Origin: Armatimonadota bacterium
GTDB lineage: Bacteria > Armatimonadota > JAAZEB01
Direction: 5' to 3'
Assembly: GCA_012512505.1 (NCBI GenBank)
Contig: JAAZEB010000155.1
Coordinates: 1-32,393, forward strand
DNA length: 32,393 bases
How positions within the stretch are numbered: the first letter of the stretch is position 1; each line of letters begins with the position of its first letter. The notes under the pieces were generated by a model. It did not search any database. It was given only the letters and a program-made list of their open reading frames with translations, and was not told the DNA's origin. The position numbers were made by a program, and so were the translations under genes. Of the stretch, positions 31,793 through 32,393 are shown piece by piece.

Positions 31793-32341
31793 TCAGCCGG
31801 CGGCCAGCCACTTCCCGGTGTGGGTGAGCACCGCCAGCTTCATCTCCAGGTTCTGCCGGCGCACCGGGACCACGTCGCGCAGGTCGAAGCCGCAGGTCTG
31901 CAGCACGCGCTCGAGGGTGGCGGCGCAGGCTGGCCCGCCCCCGCCGCGGCCGCCAGCCACGCAGACGCCCACGGCCGGCTTCCCGGCGATTCCGGCCTTG
32001 CCCGCCTCGTGCAGGCAGGTGCGGCGCAGGCGGTCGAGGAACGCCTTGAGGCTCTCGCTCAGGTCGGCAAAGTAGACGGGGGTGGCGAAGACGCCGGCGT
32101 CGGCGGCGCGCAGCTTTGCCACCAGACCGGCCTGATCGTCGGCGATCTCACACTCGCCCTGGCTGAGGCAGGTGCCCCAGCCGTTCTCATCACACTGGCG
32201 GCAACGCTCGATCCGCAGCGTCGGCAGGAACACCTGCTCCACCTCCGCGCCCTCCGCCTGCGCCCCCATCGCCAGCGCGGCGGCGGCGCGCGCCGTTTGC
32301 CCCTCCGGGTTTCTGCTGCCCAGGATCACCAGAACCTTCAT
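31793..32341 (-). CDS. Flavodoxin-fold NADPH-dependent FMN reductase/iron-sulfur flavoprotein
   Basis: 182 residues. The FMN phosphate loop is GSRNPEGQT (8-16). Four cysteines at 47, 50, 58 and 64 (CRQC...C...C) have the spacing seen in iron-sulfur flavoproteins and related FMN reductases. A TPVYFADLSESLKAFLDR segment is also family-typical. It reduces flavins, quinones or an unknown acceptor in the cytoplasm. ATG at 32341 with GGGAGAAGAG upstream. Its stop lies 98 bp before the aldolase start, on the same strand, so it may be the first visible gene of the microcompartment-type operon. The 52 bases beyond 32341 hold no gene. Confidence 0.88.
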   Translation of the reverse strand: MKVLVILGSRNPEGQTARAAAALAMGAQAEGAEVEQVFLPTLRIERCRQCDENGWGTCLSQGECEIADDQAGLVAKLRAADAGVFATPVYFADLSESLKAFLDRLRRTCLHEAGKAGIAGKPAVGVCVAGGRGGGGPACAATLERVLQTCGFDLRDVVPVRRQNLEMKLAVLTHTGKWLAAG

Positions 32342-32393
32342 CGCTCTTCTCCCATACGCGGGCGGGTGATCCACGAAGGACACGAAGGCTCAC

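Overview
The window is about 32.4 kb of high-GC bacterial chromosome. It most resembles an Armatimonadota-like or deeply related uncultured lineage. This is an inference, resting on: a short prepilin-like DUF1559/H-X9-DG protein with an N-terminus very typical of that phylum (28751-29380), a B12-dependent ribonucleotide reductase, several secreted carbohydrate-active-type proteins, and palindromic intergenic repeat families. No rRNA or tRNA gene was seen, so the placement is tentative.

Layout. 1-540 is gene-free and holds a three-copy dispersed repeat with a perfect hairpin. 541-6892 (minus) is a housekeeping block: rrf2-type regulator and ATP sulfurylase (sat), then nrdR and a class II ribonucleotide reductase (nrdJ) interrupted by a 364-residue intein placed exactly before the thiyl-radical cysteine. 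6970-13065 (plus) starts at a near-consensus promoter divergent from rrf2 and holds three tightly packed DNA methyltransferase genes; the last is fused to a PD-(D/E)XK-like nuclease domain. It looks like a restriction-modification or defence island. 13225-17397 (plus) is a second compact set: a secreted GHL15-like glycosidase, a Tat-exported DUF4838-like protein and two small overlapping paralogues with conserved cysteines. 17439-19194 (minus) has a hexaheme cytochrome made of two triheme repeats and a PhyH-type dioxygenase. 19440-26584 (minus) has a methylenetetrahydrofolate reductase with a fused MetV-like Cys domain, an EamA transporter, a class II aldolase, a glycine-rich RRM protein, a phosphohexomutase and an FGGY sugar kinase. 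26773-29380 (plus) encodes a secreted alpha/alpha-toroid-like protein and the prepilin-like protein, which has a structured leader and a strong terminator.

29474-32341 (minus) is probably the most interesting part. It encodes an iron-sulfur-type flavoprotein, a DapA-superfamily Schiff-base lyase whose C-terminus looks like a bacterial-microcompartment encapsulation peptide, a protein with two BMC shell domains overlapping it by 4 bp, and a RidA imine deaminase. I read this as the edge of a microcompartment locus built around a DapA-family aldolase or lyase. BMC-P and BMC-H genes were not seen and, if present, would lie beyond 32393 or elsewhere in the genome.

Start codons were chosen from Shine-Dalgarno spacing and family N-termini, so several differ from the longest possible reading frame. 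All functional names come from reading motifs by eye; no database search was run.
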